A stretch of DNA of 35,257 nt from Bacteroidales bacterium (GCA_022774085.1 JALFNZ010000137.1:1-35257), one strand, 5' to 3'; numbered from the stretch's first letter, positions 20,320 to 29,800 are shown. Notes: a model not told the origin generated them from the letters alone. A program made the numbers and translations.

Positions 20320-20368
20320 TTTTTAAGATTTAGTGTATGTGTTAGTATCAAATATCTGTTTTCGCAGA

Positions 20369-20376
20369 CAAATTTA
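20369..20376 (-). promoter_or_regulatory. Candidate -7 element of the esterase promoter (TAAATTTG on the minus strand)
   Basis: Exact TAnnTTTG match 50 nt upstream of the ATG; no TTTG at N19-21 upstream (nearest is at N25). Confidence 0.4.
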
Positions 20377-20415
20377 TATACGATAAAAGTATTTTATTTA
20401 TCAAATTATTCCAAA

Positions 20416-20446
20416 ATTTTGTCCTATTGTTAAAATAGGACAAAAT
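20416..20446. repeat. Perfect 12-bp inverted repeat upstream of the esterase gene
   Basis: ATTTTGTCCTAT (20416-20427), 7-nt spacer TGTTAAA, ATAGGACAAAAT (20435-20446). Confidence 0.9.
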
Positions 20447-20452
20447 CTGAGC

Positions 20453-20486
20453 AAAAAAGACTGACTAAAGAAAATTAGTCAGTCTT
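20453..20486 (-). terminator. Intrinsic terminator of galK
   Basis: Perfect 12-bp stem AAGACTGACTAA (20457-20468) / TTAGTCAGTCTT (20475-20486) with 6-nt loop; A6 at 20453-20458 gives U6 on the minus strand. Located 22 nt past the galK stop. Confidence 0.88.
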
Positions 20487-20508
20487 CAGTTACATATTGT
20501 ATTTTATT

Positions 20509-21645
20509 CTAGTCAAGTTTCCTGGCACCGTCGCTGATGACAACTGGGATTACGATTGGCTCATGTCCATATTTCTCAGCAAATGCAGCCTTTGCCTTGG
20601 TGATGAATGCATCGTAAAGCTCTTTCTTGACGAGGTTGATGGTACATCCTCCGAAGCCGCCACCCATGATACGTGATCCTGTCACGCCGCAATCCTTGGC
20701 AATTTCAGCAAGGAAATCAAGCTCTTCGCAAGACACTTCATAATCCTTGGACATACCCCAATGAGTCTCATACATACGGGCACCTACGGTCTCATAATCA
20801 CCTTTCTCAAGAGCATCACAGACATCAAGAACCCTTCTTTCCTCACCGATGACATAACGTGCCCTGAGGTAGTCTTCATCGGAAATCTGGTCTTTTATAG
20901 CCTCAAGTTGATCCATACTAGCTCCGCGGAGGAATTCCTGTCCCAACACCTTGGCCACCCTCTCACAGGAAGCACGACGATCATTGTAAGGAGAGCCTAC
21001 AAGTTCATGTTTCACACATGAATTCAGAAGGACAAGCTTGTAACCATGCTCTTCAGGATTGAACGGGAAATAAGCAAACTCCATTGAACGGCAATCCAGA
21101 CGCATCAGATTGCCTTTCTTTCCGAAAACGGAAGCAAACTGGTCCATGATACCGCAATTGACTCCGCAATAGTTGTGCTCGGTGCTCTGACCTATTCTTG
21201 CAAGCTCAAATTTGTCGATTCCAAGATCGAAAAGATAATTCAGAGCAAAAGCGAATGTACTCTCAAGAGCAGCTGAAGACGACATTCCTGCACCAAGAGG
21301 AACATCACCGGCAAATACAGTGTTGAATCCGGAAATCTTCCCTCCCCTCTTGATAGTCTCACGGCAGACACCGAAAATATATCTTGCCCAGCTCTGTGAA
21401 GGAGCATCTTCCTCATTAAGGCCGAATTCGCAATACTCATCAAGATCAAGAGCGAAAGCATGTACCTTGTCAGTGCCGTTGAGTTTGATTTCAGCAATTA
21501 TTCCTTTGTCAATTGCTCCCGGAAATACGAATCCTCCATTGTAATCGGTATGCTCTCCGATGAGATTGATACGACCGGCAGATGCAAAGAAATCTCCCTC
21601 CGACTGATAAAGAGTACGGAATTTTTCAGCGATTTTCTGTTTCAT
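20509..21645 (-). CDS. galK: Galactokinase
   Basis: Start trimmed from 21702 to ATG 21645 (MKQKIAEKFRTLYQSEGDFFASAGRINLIGEHTDYNGGFVFPGAID); GHMP motif PLGAGMSSSAALE; GSRIMGGGFGGCTINLV. Confidence 0.97.
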   Translation of the reverse strand: MKQKIAEKFRTLYQSEGDFFASAGRINLIGEHTDYNGGFVFPGAIDKGIIAEIKLNGTDKVHAFALDLDEYCEFGLNEEDAPSQSWARYIFGVCRETIKRGGKISGFNTVFAGDVPLGAGMSSSAALESTFAFALNYLFDLGIDKFELARIGQSTEHNYCGVNCGIMDQFASVFGKKGNLMRLDCRSMEFAYFPFNPEEHGYKLVLLNSCVKHELVGSPYNDRRASCERVAKVLGQEFLRGASMDQLEAIKDQISDEDYLRARYVIGEERRVLDVCDALEKGDYETVGARMYETHWGMSKDYEVSCEELDFLAEIAKDCGVTGSRIMGGGFGGCTINLVKKELYDAFITKAKAAFAEKYGHEPIVIPVVISDGARKLD

Positions 21646-21712
21646 AGTGATATTAATTGATTTATAATGATTAGCTTTTTCATATTTTGGAATTTCCTCC
21701 AAAAAAATCTTT

Positions 21713-21744
21713 CAAATTTATAAATATCTGATGATAATAACAAT
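21713..21744 (-). promoter_or_regulatory. Predicted galK promoter
   Basis: Minus strand ATTG (21744-21741), 20-nt spacer, TAAATTTG (21720-21713). Confidence 0.5.
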
Positions 21745-21747
21745 ACA

Positions 21748-22716
21748 CTATTGTTTCTTTTTCATTATTAACACAATAGGACAATGGTCGCTGACCCCTC
21801 CGATATATCTCGGACCTGAATAAGTCCTGTAAGGTTTGTATCCGGCATAAGTATTATCTCTGACCATTAGGAAAGGGATTTTTACTATTTCCATTTTTGA
21901 AAATATTGAAACAGATGGACTTACTAAGAACATATCTATAAGGTCCCACTTTCCCTGGAATCTGATGGTTCCCTCTCCCCTTTCATAAAGTCCGAGTGAT
22001 TTATTTACAAGTATTCCTTCAAGCATATCGAACTGTTCCCCGTCTGGATTGTCATTGAAGTCACCCATCGCAACAATACAGGCACTCCGGTCAATACATC
22101 TGATTGAGTCACACATCAAGGCAAGAGTCTTCATAACAGACTGTCTTTTAGGTCCTGATTGTATTGCTCCTCCGAATTTTGAAGGATGATGGTTGACTAT
22201 GAAATGTATATTGCTTCCATCCATGTCAAGACATACTTCAAGAATATCCCTTGTTTTCATTTTTTCTCCATCATGATAAGGAACCTTCACTGAAGAATGA
22301 ACATATCCGAATCGTGATTTATCGTAAAGCAATGCAACGTCTATCCCCCTCCTATCCCCCGAATCATAATGGACAATACCATAGTCATTTTTACCCAATA
22401 AGGTATTATCCAGCCATTTATAGAGCACATTTGTATTCTCCACCTCACAAAGTCCGATAATATCGGGCATTTTCCCGTAATGATCAGCCACCCACATCAC
22501 AGCTTTTGATGCAAGGTCGCATTTGGCATTGAATCTTCTTTTCGTCCACCTCCTTTTTCCGAATGAAGAGAAGTCCTTGTCGGAAGGTCCCTCTCCCCCA
22601 TCACGGTAATCAAAAAAATTCTCCATATTCCAGAACATCACCAGCAGGCTGTCATCTGTCTCACAGCCGGTGAAGGTCCCTGAAAGGAAACTTAATAATA
22701 TCATCAGTCCAAGCAT
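21748..22716 (-). CDS. Endonuclease/exonuclease/phosphatase (EEP) family lipoprotein
   Basis: 322 aa; lipobox-like SGTFTGC; MFWNMENFFDYRD, IGLCEVEN, NHHPSK, AMGDFNDNPDGEQ, VSDHCPIVL: catalytic motifs of the EEP superfamily. Confidence 0.88.
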   Translation of the reverse strand: MLGLMILLSFLSGTFTGCETDDSLLVMFWNMENFFDYRDGGEGPSDKDFSSFGKRRWTKRRFNAKCDLASKAVMWVADHYGKMPDIIGLCEVENTNVLYKWLDNTLLGKNDYGIVHYDSGDRRGIDVALLYDKSRFGYVHSSVKVPYHDGEKMKTRDILEVCLDMDGSNIHFIVNHHPSKFGGAIQSGPKRQSVMKTLALMCDSIRCIDRSACIVAMGDFNDNPDGEQFDMLEGILVNKSLGLYERGEGTIRFQGKWDLIDMFLVSPSVSIFSKMEIVKIPFLMVRDNTYAGYKPYRTYSGPRYIGGVSDHCPIVLIMKKKQ

Positions 22717-22835
22717 GTCACATTACTGCATTTTCATAAGCCAAAGTTGGATATTCCAATTATCAATGAATGTAAAAAACATAAAAACTTTCTTATAAAA
22801 ACAGAAATAACACATAGAAAAAGAAAAAGTTGGCT

Positions 22836-22843
22836 TAAATTTG
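22836..22843 (+). promoter_or_regulatory. Candidate -7 element of the ychF promoter (TAAATTTG)
   Basis: Exact TAnnTTTG match 37 nt upstream of the ychF ATG; no convincing -33 element. Confidence 0.4.
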
Positions 22844-22880
22844 CATTCGGTAAAAACGAATATATAAAAACACAATAATT

Positions 22881-23984
22881 ATGTCACTTAAATGCGGTAT
22901 AGTGGGACTCCCGAATGTAGGTAAATCAACTTTGTTCAACTGTGTGAGTTCCGGAAAGGCACAGAGTGCCAATTTCCCCTTCTGCACAATTGAACCCAAT
23001 ATCGGTTCCACAATAGTTCCGGATAAAAGACTTGAGGTTCTTGAAAGTCTCTGCAACCCTAAAAGGGTTGTACCTGCCACTGTAGAAATCGTTGACATCG
23101 CAGGCCTTGTCAAGGGAGCAAGCAAGGGAGAAGGTCTTGGAAATCAATTTCTTGCAAATATCAGAGAAACAGATGCGATATTGCATGTGCTCAGATGCTT
23201 CGATGACCCGAACATTGTCCATGTAGATGGCAGCGTGGATCCTGTACGTGACAAAGAAGTCATTGACATGGAACTCCAGCTGAAAGATCTTGAGACAGTG
23301 GAAAACAGGATAGCCAAAGTACAGAAACAGGCTCAGACAGGAGGAGACAAGAATGCGAAGAAACTTTATGAGATTCTTCTAAAATACAAGGATGCCCTTG
23401 AGCAGGGCAAATCCTGCCGCACTGTCAAATTTGACAATCCCGAAGACAGACAGCTTGCCAGAGAGCTCTTCCTTCTTACGGACAAGCCTGTGATGTATGT
23501 CTGCAATGTGGACGAAAATTCGGCAAAATCCGGTAATGAATATGTTGAAAAGGTCCGTGAAGCCGTGAAGGATGAAGATGCGGAAATCCTTGTGATTGCA
23601 GCCAAAATCGAGTCTGACATTGCCGAGCTCGAAAGCTATGAAGAAAGACAGATGTTCCTTGAAGAAATGGGACTGGAAGAGTCAGGAGTTGTAAGGCTAA
23701 TTCAAAGCGCCTATTCACTCCTTAATCTCAGGACATTCTTCACTGCCGGTTCAGATGAGTGCAGGGCATGGACCATAAACAAAGGAGACAAGGCACCTAA
23801 GGCAGCCGGAGTCATCCATACAGACTTCGAAAAAGGCTTTATAAGGGCCGAAGTCATTAAATATGAGGACTTCATCGAGCTAAAGTCTGAATCAGCCTGC
23901 AGGGCCGCAGGAAAGCTCGGAATCGAAGGAAAAGATTATGTTGTCCAGGACGGAGATATAATGCACTTCCTGTTTAACGTGTAA
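22881..23984 (+). CDS. ychF: Redox-regulated ATPase YchF (Obg-family)
   Basis: 367 aa; MSLKCGIVGLPNVGKSTLFNCVSSGKAQSANFPFCTIEPNIG, VDIAGLVKGASKGEGLGNQFLANIRETDAILHVLRCFDDPNIVHV; C-terminal TGS domain ending DGDIMHFLFNV. Confidence 0.98.
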   Translation: MSLKCGIVGLPNVGKSTLFNCVSSGKAQSANFPFCTIEPNIGSTIVPDKRLEVLESLCNPKRVVPATVEIVDIAGLVKGASKGEGLGNQFLANIRETDAILHVLRCFDDPNIVHVDGSVDPVRDKEVIDMELQLKDLETVENRIAKVQKQAQTGGDKNAKKLYEILLKYKDALEQGKSCRTVKFDNPEDRQLARELFLLTDKPVMYVCNVDENSAKSGNEYVEKVREAVKDEDAEILVIAAKIESDIAELESYEERQMFLEEMGLEESGVVRLIQSAYSLLNLRTFFTAGSDECRAWTINKGDKAPKAAGVIHTDFEKGFIRAEVIKYEDFIELKSESACRAAGKLGIEGKDYVVQDGDIMHFLFNV

Positions 23985-24007
23985 ATAACCTTTAAAAAAC
24001 TATAATC

Positions 24008-24238
24008 ATGGATTTGGATAAATGGTGGTCAGGACTGAAAGTCACTGAGAAAGAAAGAATCGCAAACAAGATTCTTAGCAAGAATCCCGAGATCAAAGGA
24101 GTTGCAGATTATCCTCATTGTACTGCACTTTGGAACTCACTTGAAGAGCATAGAAAAGAATGGATTTACAAACACTGCCTGTTCAAGCATGGTTATCTGG
24201 ATAAGGTGGATTTCGATGGAGAGCCTTATACCGATTAA
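24008..24238 (+). CDS. Small uncharacterised protein (76 aa), probably co-transcribed with ychF
   Basis: MDLDKWWSGLKVTEKERIANKILSKNPEIKGVADYPHCTALWNSLEEHRKEWIYKHCLFKHGYLDKVDFDGEPYTD; 23 nt after the ychF stop; followed by a strong terminator. Confidence 0.8.
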   Translation: MDLDKWWSGLKVTEKERIANKILSKNPEIKGVADYPHCTALWNSLEEHRKEWIYKHCLFKHGYLDKVDFDGEPYTD

Positions 24239-24252
24239 AACTTATCGATTAT

Positions 24253-24297
24253 AAAACAAAGATGGTGGCCGGGTTTTCCAGCCACCATCTTTGTTTT
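24253..24297. terminator. Bidirectional intrinsic terminator between the ychF unit (+) and ppiD-like gene (-)
   Basis: Perfect 17-bp stem AAAACAAAGATGGTGGC / GCCACCATCTTTGTTTT with 11-nt loop; convergent junction. Confidence 0.88.
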
Positions 24298-24313
24298 GTA
24301 TATACTGATTTTT

Positions 24314-26404
24314 TTAGAAGAAGCGTGCACGGTTGTCAACTACTTCAGCATTGTCCATCATTACAGGAACAATCATCTGAGTTGTGTACTGAGCCATCTG
24401 AGCCTCACGTGCCTTAGCGTCATCCTCTGTAAAGAAAGCTCCGGTATCACGTCCAGTAACCTTGTAAACATATACACCGATATTACCTACAACAGGACCG
24501 CAGATCTGTCCGTCAGCAGCAACTGAAGCAGCACCGATGAACTTAGGATCGAGACCCTGAGAAGTCATTGATGAGAATGCCACACCCTCTTTTGTGCTGA
24601 CTGTTGTACCGAGAGCCTCAGCAATTGACTGCATGTCAGTAAGACCGCTTATCTTTGCTGAAACCTCTTCAGCCTTTTTGGCACCAGCCTTTTCAGCATA
24701 AAGAGTATTGCTGATCATTGATGAAACCTCGCTTACATCAGCATAACCCTCTTTGTGGATGCCTGTTAGGGCAGCTACTACAAAGTAGTTATTGTTGATT
24801 GTAATGATATTTGAAACCTTACCTACCTTAGCATCAAAAGCCCATCTTGAAACTTCTTTTGCATTGTCAACAGAACCGATTCTGTCTGTTCCTTCAAGCA
24901 TTTTGTTAAGAGTGTGGGCATACAAGCCATCCTCTTCGCATGCTTTCTTGAAGTTGTCATATTTACCTGCAGACTTGATAGCAAGGGAGTTTGCCTGTGA
25001 ATAGTATCCGTTGATAGTCTCACGAGATGCTACTGCACCTTTTTCAAGAACAGCAACTTTCTTTTTCTCAATTGGTTTTGTTCTCTTTGTAACCTCGACA
25101 ATATGTCTTCCATACTGAGTGTTGAGTACGAAAGGCTCGTTTGCCTTGGCAGTGAGGACTGACTCGAAACCAGGAATCATATAGTTCTGAGTCATCCAGC
25201 CAATATCACCTTTTTCCTCTGCTGTCTCATTTGTATCAGCTGAATACTCTGCTGCAAGTGCAGAGAAAGATGCTTTGTTAGATTTGAGAACATTGAGAAG
25301 GCTGTCAGCCTTTGATACTTCCGTTCCCTGGAGAAGTATATGTCTTACGAAAACAGAATCCGGAACCATTGCAGTCTCCATAACCCTTACGGCATAGAAA
25401 ACATCATCCTTTGCAATAACTTCAGATGTTCCTTTTGAACCGCTGAATGCGAAGTCATTCACTTCCTGTGCCACAGACCTGAGTTCACCGGCTTTGTACC
25501 AACGGTCATCATACTGTCTGTCAGAGTTTGCCATAAGGAAACTCTTCATATTGTCAGCAGCAGCGAATTCATCATATACATCGATGAGTGACTGGTTTGC
25601 AGCTGCAATATCCTCAGCAGAAGGTACAACCTCGAATACAACATACTCGATATCCCTGCTGGCTTTCTGTTTGTAGAATTTCTTGTGTGAATTGTAATAA
25701 TCCTTGATTTCCTTGTCAGAGACAACGATGGTGCTGTCCTTTGCGTAGCCGAAAGGAACCATTACGAACTCAAGATCGAAAGTATTGTTGTTCTCAGCTA
25801 TTTTCTCGGTCATCATCAGTGGATTGACGATGTTGCTATTAGTAAAGAGAGCCATATACTTTCCATAGTACTGCTGAGTGATAGCAGTGTTCTGAATATA
25901 GTCCCAATAGATTTTGAGTTTTCCTGTCTGGTCAGAATTCACATAGTTGACGAAATCAAGCAATCTGGCTTTTGAATAGTTTCCGTTCTCGTCATAGAAC
26001 ATAGGGTTCTGTGTGAAAACAGGTGAATCAACATCACCGGAGAGGATTCCTACAATCTCCTGCTCACCTACATTGATACCAGCTGCCTGTGCATTCTTGA
26101 CAAAGAGATATTTGTCAACCAAAGACTGCCATGCTGCATTTCTTACAGCCTGGTGCTGTTGCTCGCTGCTTACTGAAGAACCGGAAATAATTTCGTTGAT
26201 TGTTGTGAATTTCTCGACGTCAGCCTGGAAGTCATTATAAGATATGGCTTTACCATCAATGTTTCCAACATCATACTTGGATGACATTGATGAAGATACA
26301 GACTGAAGCGTGTTCGGATCGATGATGAAAGACAACAGTGCCACAGCGATAAGCACTGTAATCAGAATTCCGAGTTTTACACGGATTGTTTCAAGAACTG
26401 CCAT
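24314..26404 (-). CDS. Membrane-anchored periplasmic peptidylprolyl isomerase, PpiD/SurA_N type
   Basis: 696 aa; N-terminal TM helix (VKLGILITVLIAVALLSFIID); SurA_N-like domain; parvulin domain (VFVRHILLQG...AAEYSADTNETAEEKGDIGWMTQNYMIPGFE...VLNTQYGRHIVEVTKRT). Confidence 0.92.
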   Translation of the reverse strand: MAVLETIRVKLGILITVLIAVALLSFIIDPNTLQSVSSSMSSKYDVGNIDGKAISYNDFQADVEKFTTINEIISGSSVSSEQQHQAVRNAAWQSLVDKYLFVKNAQAAGINVGEQEIVGILSGDVDSPVFTQNPMFYDENGNYSKARLLDFVNYVNSDQTGKLKIYWDYIQNTAITQQYYGKYMALFTNSNIVNPLMMTEKIAENNNTFDLEFVMVPFGYAKDSTIVVSDKEIKDYYNSHKKFYKQKASRDIEYVVFEVVPSAEDIAAANQSLIDVYDEFAAADNMKSFLMANSDRQYDDRWYKAGELRSVAQEVNDFAFSGSKGTSEVIAKDDVFYAVRVMETAMVPDSVFVRHILLQGTEVSKADSLLNVLKSNKASFSALAAEYSADTNETAEEKGDIGWMTQNYMIPGFESVLTAKANEPFVLNTQYGRHIVEVTKRTKPIEKKKVAVLEKGAVASRETINGYYSQANSLAIKSAGKYDNFKKACEEDGLYAHTLNKMLEGTDRIGSVDNAKEVSRWAFDAKVGKVSNIITINNNYFVVAALTGIHKEGYADVSEVSSMISNTLYAEKAGAKKAEEVSAKISGLTDMQSIAEALGTTVSTKEGVAFSSMTSQGLDPKFIGAASVAADGQICGPVVGNIGVYVYKVTGRDTGAFFTEDDAKAREAQMAQYTTQMIVPVMMDNAEVVDNRARFF

Positions 26405-26491
26405 TTTTTTATTTATTTTTAGATTATTATCTATTGTATTGTCAAATATGCAATTGGGGGGCGAATATAGTAAATTTCTGACAATACTCAG

Positions 26492-27118
26492 CTATTTTTT
26501 TAGCAAAGGCCCTATAAAATTAACAGAATCTATCATAACCTGAGTAGTATCCTTCACTATTATACCGTAACTGTTGAACTGATTGTACAGAATTCTCTCC
26601 CTTGCCCTTTCATCTGCTTCCATTCCGTACCCCTGCATAAATCCATCCGGAGAATACATTCTGACATAGCAGTGAGTATATATCCTCTCATTCTTCTGGT
26701 CCCAGTAAAGTGTGTCCGTCTCCATGACCTCCTGTTTGATGAGATTCCTGACCACCACATTGCCGAAAGCCTCCCAGGTTTCCCTTCCATCAGTGTACTG
26801 CCTGTGACGTGCATTATCTGAAACTATCTCAGTTTCAAGCATTTCATCTTCAGTATATCCATATACCGCAAAGCCTTCAGGAAATAACTCATACTCAAGA
26901 GTATCATTCTTGTACCTCTCCAGAAGCGGAGCTTCCATTCTCATTTTCATATGTCCGTTCTCAGTGTGCACTACGAACATGCTGTCAACGGTCTGGTATG
27001 GAGTTTCTTCAAGATTGATTCTTTCAGCCTCGGCAAGTTTTCCCTTGCAAGAATAAACGACGAAAGCAACCGCAGATGCGGTTGCAATCATCCTTATCAT
27101 ATTTGAAATATTTCCCAA
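26492..27118 (-). CDS. lptC: LPS export periplasmic protein LptC
   Basis: 208 aa; MKMRMEAPLLERYKND...YELFPEGFAVYGYTEDEMLETEIVSDNARHRQYTDGRETWEAFGNVVVRNLIKQEVMETDTLYWDQKNERIYTHCYVRMYSPDGFMQGYGMEAD; LptC/OstA-like repeat pattern. Confidence 0.88.
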   Translation of the reverse strand: MGNISNMIRMIATASAVAFVVYSCKGKLAEAERINLEETPYQTVDSMFVVHTENGHMKMRMEAPLLERYKNDTLEYELFPEGFAVYGYTEDEMLETEIVSDNARHRQYTDGRETWEAFGNVVVRNLIKQEVMETDTLYWDQKNERIYTHCYVRMYSPDGFMQGYGMEADERARERILYNQFNSYGIIVKDTTQVMIDSVNFIGPLLKK

Positions 27119-27122
27119 AAGA

Positions 27123-28457
27123 TTATTTCTGAGTTCTTACTGTAGTGGTAGCCCTCATACCTGCACAAGATACTGTATATGACTGGCCGTCAGTAATGTC
27201 ATACATGAATGCCTCTGCTGTCTGAGGGAAGTATGACCTATACTGTCTGATATAATTGTCGCAATCCTCAGCAAGTGTTTCGTCAGCATTCTTAGCCTTT
27301 GTCATATAGTCAACTGCAACCCAGTATGGAGCCCTCTTTGTAATCTCATCACCAGGGCATGACTGTGAACCCCAGATAGTACCTGCAAGCATATAAGCCT
27401 TGCCTTGAAGAGAACCGTCTGTATTGAGCTCAACTGCCTTTAGAGCGCAATCAAATGCTTTTGAAGGATTGCCATTCTTGAAGCAGAATGCACCGAGTTG
27501 ATAATAGTAGTCGGCATCTGTATTTGCGTCAGACTCCTCATAATCAATAGCTTCCTGCATATACTTGATTGCATTGTCCATTTCGCCTCTTGCAGAGTAA
27601 AGTCTGTAAAGGAAGTAAGCTGAAGTATGTGAAGGCTCTGCAATATACATTTTGTTGACTGCATTCAGGTAAAGGTCATTGTCAGTACATCCTTCTGTAA
27701 TGCTCATCATTCTCACGATGTTCTTTGCAATATCAAGGTTGTCAGGATCTGCAGCAACACGAGGAGTGAAAAGTGCAATGAGGTTTTCGCAGCTTGCAAC
27801 CTTGCTCTGGATGAAAAGGCTCTCGATATCCTCGATTGTCTTTGCAATCATCTTCTGCTCAGTCTCGTTCTTTGGCTTCATTGAAGAAAGAAGTTCGATT
27901 GAAGACTCGTATGTATCAATAACCTTCTCAGGATCAAGCTTTTCTTCTTTATACAAAGAGCAAGCTGTATCCATATTGAAAAGGAAAATATTAGCCTTGG
28001 TGTTCTCCTTGGTAGTAGCAATGATCTTTGAAAGACCTTCATAGAGAACTTCAGGCTGGTCTTTCATGAAGTTGTACATATCCAAAGCTTTGTTGTTCAG
28101 TGAACTTGTAGCATATTTAGGCCAGAACTCAACCCTCTGGTCATAAATAACCATCAATGAATCAACGAGTTTTGCTTTATATTCAGCATTCTTTGCATTC
28201 TTGTTGATAAGGTAACGCATAAGAGTGGTACCGTCTGAAAGCAGTGAATACCTTGCTGTAGGAGGGCAATATTTGTATGCCTGCCTCCAGTTAGGAATTG
28301 CTGAATCATAATTTTTCTGTTTGTAGTACTCTGTGTAATAAGAAAGGTACTTGATACACTCTGTACTGTCTGGACCATACTTTCCCTGTGCGGAAAGATT
28401 CAAACTGCCCATGAGTACCATGGAAACAGCGATGAGGGACAAAACAACTTTTTTCAT
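27123..28457 (-). CDS. Exported tetratricopeptide-repeat protein
   Basis: 444 aa; signal peptide MKKVVLSLIAVSMVLMGSLNLSAQ; TPR-like helices (SAYFLYRLYSARGEMDNAIKYMQEAIDYEES..ADYYYQLGAFCFKNGNPSKAFDCALKAVELN). Confidence 0.85.
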   Translation of the reverse strand: MKKVVLSLIAVSMVLMGSLNLSAQGKYGPDSTECIKYLSYYTEYYKQKNYDSAIPNWRQAYKYCPPTARYSLLSDGTTLMRYLINKNAKNAEYKAKLVDSLMVIYDQRVEFWPKYATSSLNNKALDMYNFMKDQPEVLYEGLSKIIATTKENTKANIFLFNMDTACSLYKEEKLDPEKVIDTYESSIELLSSMKPKNETEQKMIAKTIEDIESLFIQSKVASCENLIALFTPRVAADPDNLDIAKNIVRMMSITEGCTDNDLYLNAVNKMYIAEPSHTSAYFLYRLYSARGEMDNAIKYMQEAIDYEESDANTDADYYYQLGAFCFKNGNPSKAFDCALKAVELNTDGSLQGKAYMLAGTIWGSQSCPGDEITKRAPYWVAVDYMTKAKNADETLAEDCDNYIRQYRSYFPQTAEAFMYDITDGQSYTVSCAGMRATTTVRTQK

Positions 28458-28475
28458 AGTATAATATGGATTCTT

Positions 28476-29795
28476 TTAATTATATTTCGGTTTCTGGAAC
28501 CATATATCATGTATATTGAAGCCTATATTAAACAAGACATACCGTTCTCTTATCATATTATTCCTTGTACTTGACTTCTGTCCGAAATCAACTCCAAGTG
28601 TAATTCCGTTGTAATACCTGAAAACAGGCAGGGTGATTCCCAAGGTAATACCCATGGCGTTCACATTATTTCCATCAAGTTTATAGTAAGACTGGTCATA
28701 ATACAAGCCGGCCCGGTATGAGCATCTCTTGAAATAATATCTGATGTCATTTCTGTTGGGAACCAATTCGAAACCAGCTCTGAATGACTGAGATACGGTG
28801 CTTGTGAATGTACCTCCTGAGCTGCTCACCGAGGCAAATCCCGGAGTAGTATCCATTCCTGTACCTCTCCAGTCAGACCTGAGATAGTCGAACTCAACGC
28901 ACCACTGCTCCCCTCCCTTTATTGAGATTCCTACTCCTATTTCATCTGCAAACTTAAGGTTGGTCTTGCCGAGGGTATCCACCCTATAGTTCAATGTATC
29001 AGTGACACTTGACTGATTTGCATACCTGTATGAAGTCGAATAACCCTTTACATTGGTTTTCATCTTGTAGGTGGCACCGACTATCATGGAAACATTTCCT
29101 CCGAGCTTTTGTTCGTACTGAAGTCCGAACTTTCCCGTAACTCCCCTGACAGTCAAATCATTGCCACTGTTCATCGACCTATATGAACTGTTGGAGAAAT
29201 CAAGGTTGGTAATCTTGTCTATGTTACCGAAATAATAAATTATCTCGGCACCTACCGACAATCTCTTCCAGAAAGTCGCTCCTGCTCCTGCAAAAGCCTG
29301 ATACACACTTCCCCTTCCATAGGAATCATATGTGACGTTTCCAGTATTTCCGATAATTCCAGGATTTGTCTCTATCGATGAAAAATCATAACCTACATCA
29401 CTGTAAGGAGTTATTCCCACCATGAATGCGGAAGATCTCCATATAGGGAAAGTCAGTACGAAATCATAAACATTGAAAGCATTGTTCGCTGATTTTATGT
29501 CGCCCTGTCTGAAAACGGTGTTCTTCTCGACAAGTCCGAAATCTGCCATGAATGAAAGAGTGTCCCTCGCTGTAACGGCTGCAGGATTAAGATAATTGAT
29601 GAAACGCCTGTTTCTCATTGCAATACCGGTGCCACCCATGCTTTTGTTAAAAGCTGTGCCTTCCTTTGAGATGTCACCTATTCCGAAAATGGAATATGGA
29701 GAATATGCTCCATAAGTGCCATCCTGAGCATACAAGGATACACTGACGGTCATCAAAAACAGTAATACAAATATTCCCGCTACTTTTTCTTTCAT
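28476..29795 (-). CDS. Predicted outer-membrane beta-barrel protein
   Basis: 439 aa; signal peptide; YGAYSPYSIFGIGDISKEGTAFNKSMGGTGIAMRNRRFINYLNPAAVTARD start resembles Bacteroidota FadL/PorV-like barrels; alternating amphipathic strands to the C-terminus. Confidence 0.8.
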   Translation of the reverse strand: MKEKVAGIFVLLFLMTVSVSLYAQDGTYGAYSPYSIFGIGDISKEGTAFNKSMGGTGIAMRNRRFINYLNPAAVTARDTLSFMADFGLVEKNTVFRQGDIKSANNAFNVYDFVLTFPIWRSSAFMVGITPYSDVGYDFSSIETNPGIIGNTGNVTYDSYGRGSVYQAFAGAGATFWKRLSVGAEIIYYFGNIDKITNLDFSNSSYRSMNSGNDLTVRGVTGKFGLQYEQKLGGNVSMIVGATYKMKTNVKGYSTSYRYANQSSVTDTLNYRVDTLGKTNLKFADEIGVGISIKGGEQWCVEFDYLRSDWRGTGMDTTPGFASVSSSGGTFTSTVSQSFRAGFELVPNRNDIRYYFKRCSYRAGLYYDQSYYKLDGNNVNAMGITLGITLPVFRYYNGITLGVDFGQKSSTRNNMIRERYVLFNIGFNIHDIWFQKPKYN

Positions 29796-29800
29796 TTTTT

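Noticed and set aside
22845-22861. Small hairpin ATTCG-GTAAAAA-CGAAT just after the ychF -7 element
   Set aside because: Only a 5-bp stem; too short to claim as a riboregulator without conservation data.
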